Below are positions 20,170 to 21,072 of a DNA stretch of 21,072 bases, piece by piece. The DNA is taken from the NCBI GenBank assembly GCA_959604825.1, contig CAUHCN010000036.1:1-21072 (forward strand). Direction: 5' to 3'. A model generated the notes under the pieces. That model was given only the letters and a program-made list of their open reading frames with translations, was not told the origin of the DNA and did no database searches. The position numbers were made by a program, and so were the translations under genes. Every line of letters begins with the position of its first letter. Position 1 is the first letter of the stretch. The stretch is from an uncultured Collinsella sp. Its GTDB lineage: Bacteria > Actinomycetota > Coriobacteriia > Coriobacteriales > Coriobacteriaceae.

Positions 20170-21072
20170 ATGATTCTGACTGTTACCATGAACCCGTCGA
20201 TTGATACGCGCTATCAGCTCGACAAACTGATTATCGATGACGTCAACCGCGTGACGCCCGAAAAGACCGCAGGCGGCAAGGGCCTCAACGTGAGCCGCGT
20301 GCTGCTGCAGCTAGGCGACGATGTGCTCGCGACCGGTCTGCTCGGCGGCCACATGGGTGCCTATATGGCCGAGCTCATGGATGCCGATGGCGTCAAGAAT
20401 GACTTTGTGCCCATCGCCGGTGAGACGCGCATTTGCCTGAATATTCTGCACGAGGGTAATCAGACCGAGCTGCTGGAGAGCGGCCCACAGATCGTCCCAG
20501 CCGAGCTCGAGGCCTTTACGGCCAAGTTCGCCGAGCTTGCAGCGAAGGCGGACGTTGTGACGCTTTCGGGCTCGCTGCCGCGTGGCGTCGATGTCGGTTA
20601 CTACGCCGAGCTTGTAAAGATCGCCGAGGCTGCGGGCGCCAAGGTGCTGCTCGACACCTCTGGTGCATCGCTGGAGGCCGCGCTGGAGTCTAACGCTAAG
20701 CCCGAGCTCGTAAAGCCCAACCTGACCGAGATTAACGGCCTGCTGGGTACGTCCTTTACGACCGACGATGTCGATGCCCTGCGCGAGGCGCTTGCCGCCG
20801 ATGGCCGCTTTGCCGGTATCCCCTGGGTTGTCGTTTCGATGGGCGCTGCCGGCTCGGTGGGCTTCCATGAGGGTCGCGCGTTCCGCGCCAAGACGCCCGC
20901 GATTGCGGCTGTGAACGCGACGGGTTCCGGTGACTCGACCATCGCCGGCTTTGCGCATGCCATTGCTGCTGGTGCCGACGACGTCACGGTGCTCAAGACC
21001 GCCAATACCTGCGGCAAGCTCAACGCCATGGATCCCAAGACCGGCCACCTGGTCATGGACCGCTGGGACGAG
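20170..21072 (+). CDS. lacC: Tagatose-6-phosphate kinase, 3' end outside window
   Basis: PfkB-family (ribokinase-like) cytoplasmic kinase making D-tagatose-1,6-bisphosphate from tagatose-6-phosphate and ATP. The first 301 residues are present of a family length near 310. The N-terminus ILTVTMNPSID, substrate-binding TAGGKGLNVSR (33-43), LHEGNQTELLESGP (93-106), VKPNLTEI and the anion-hole/catalytic segment TGSGDST (251-257, D255 as base) follow LacC closely. CAGGAG lies six bases before the ATG. 1-phosphofructokinase FruK is the nearest alternative, but the HEGNQTE block and the location after lacAB favour LacC. The reading frame is still open at the last base. A lacD aldolase would be expected downstream. 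Confidence 0.93.
   Translation, partial: MILTVTMNPSIDTRYQLDKLIIDDVNRVTPEKTAGGKGLNVSRVLLQLGDDVLATGLLGGHMGAYMAELMDADGVKNDFVPIAGETRICLNILHEGNQTELLESGPQIVPAELEAFTAKFAELAAKADVVTLSGSLPRGVDVGYYAELVKIAEAAGAKVLLDTSGASLEAALESNAKPELVKPNLTEINGLLGTSFTTDDVDALREALAADGRFAGIPWVVVSMGAAGSVGFHEGRAFRAKTPAIAAVNATGSGDSTIAGFAHAIAAGADDVTVLKTANTCGKLNAMDPKTGHLVMDRWDE

Overview
The window is GC-rich, densely coded DNA whose genes match the lactose / tagatose-6-phosphate system of low-GC Firmicutes at protein level but use high-GC codons. That combination suggests an actinobacterial gut anaerobe of the Coriobacteriia (Collinsella-like). The taxon is an inference; no RNA gene or other marker is present to confirm it.

Layout, left to right. 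1-1406: galM (aldose 1-epimerase, minus strand) diverges from a DeoR-family regulator (lacR-like, plus strand). 2172-7081 is module 1: lacE1-lacG1 (lactose-type PTS EIICB and a GH1 6-phospho-beta-galactosidase, minus strand) diverging from lacI1. 7109-12024 is module 2: lacG2-lacE2, with the gene order reversed, diverging from lacI2. 12039-16778 is module 3: lacE3-lacG3 diverging from lacI3. Then come lacF (the only PTS EIIA), an insulated gene for an unrecognised membrane protein, and the lacA-lacB-lacC genes. lacC is cut by the right edge, and lacD is not seen.

How the parts fit: each LacE would import and phosphorylate a beta-galactoside using phosphate from the shared LacF. The partner LacG hydrolyses the 6-phospho-beta-galactoside. 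LacAB isomerises galactose-6-phosphate to tagatose-6-phosphate, and LacC phosphorylates it to tagatose-1,6-bisphosphate. All three LacG proteins keep the Ser-Trp-x5-Lys-x-Tyr phosphate/galactose signature of true LacG.

Control appears to have two layers. Each LacI paralogue sits beside its own variant of a 16-bp palindromic operator, and the operators differ at the positions expected from the two variable recognition-helix residues (LK, RQ, EQ). A second site type, TGTTC-N6/7-TTTGAA or TGTTC/GAACA, lies at lacR, lacF and lacA and probably marks the DeoR-type LacR regulon. A third shared element, close to CGGTRAACGGT, lies upstream of lacI1, lacI2, lacI3, lacF and lacA. A 67-bp palindromic repeat occupies every convergent regulator/lac-operon junction. 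No CRISPR, tRNA, rRNA, IS element or phage gene was seen.
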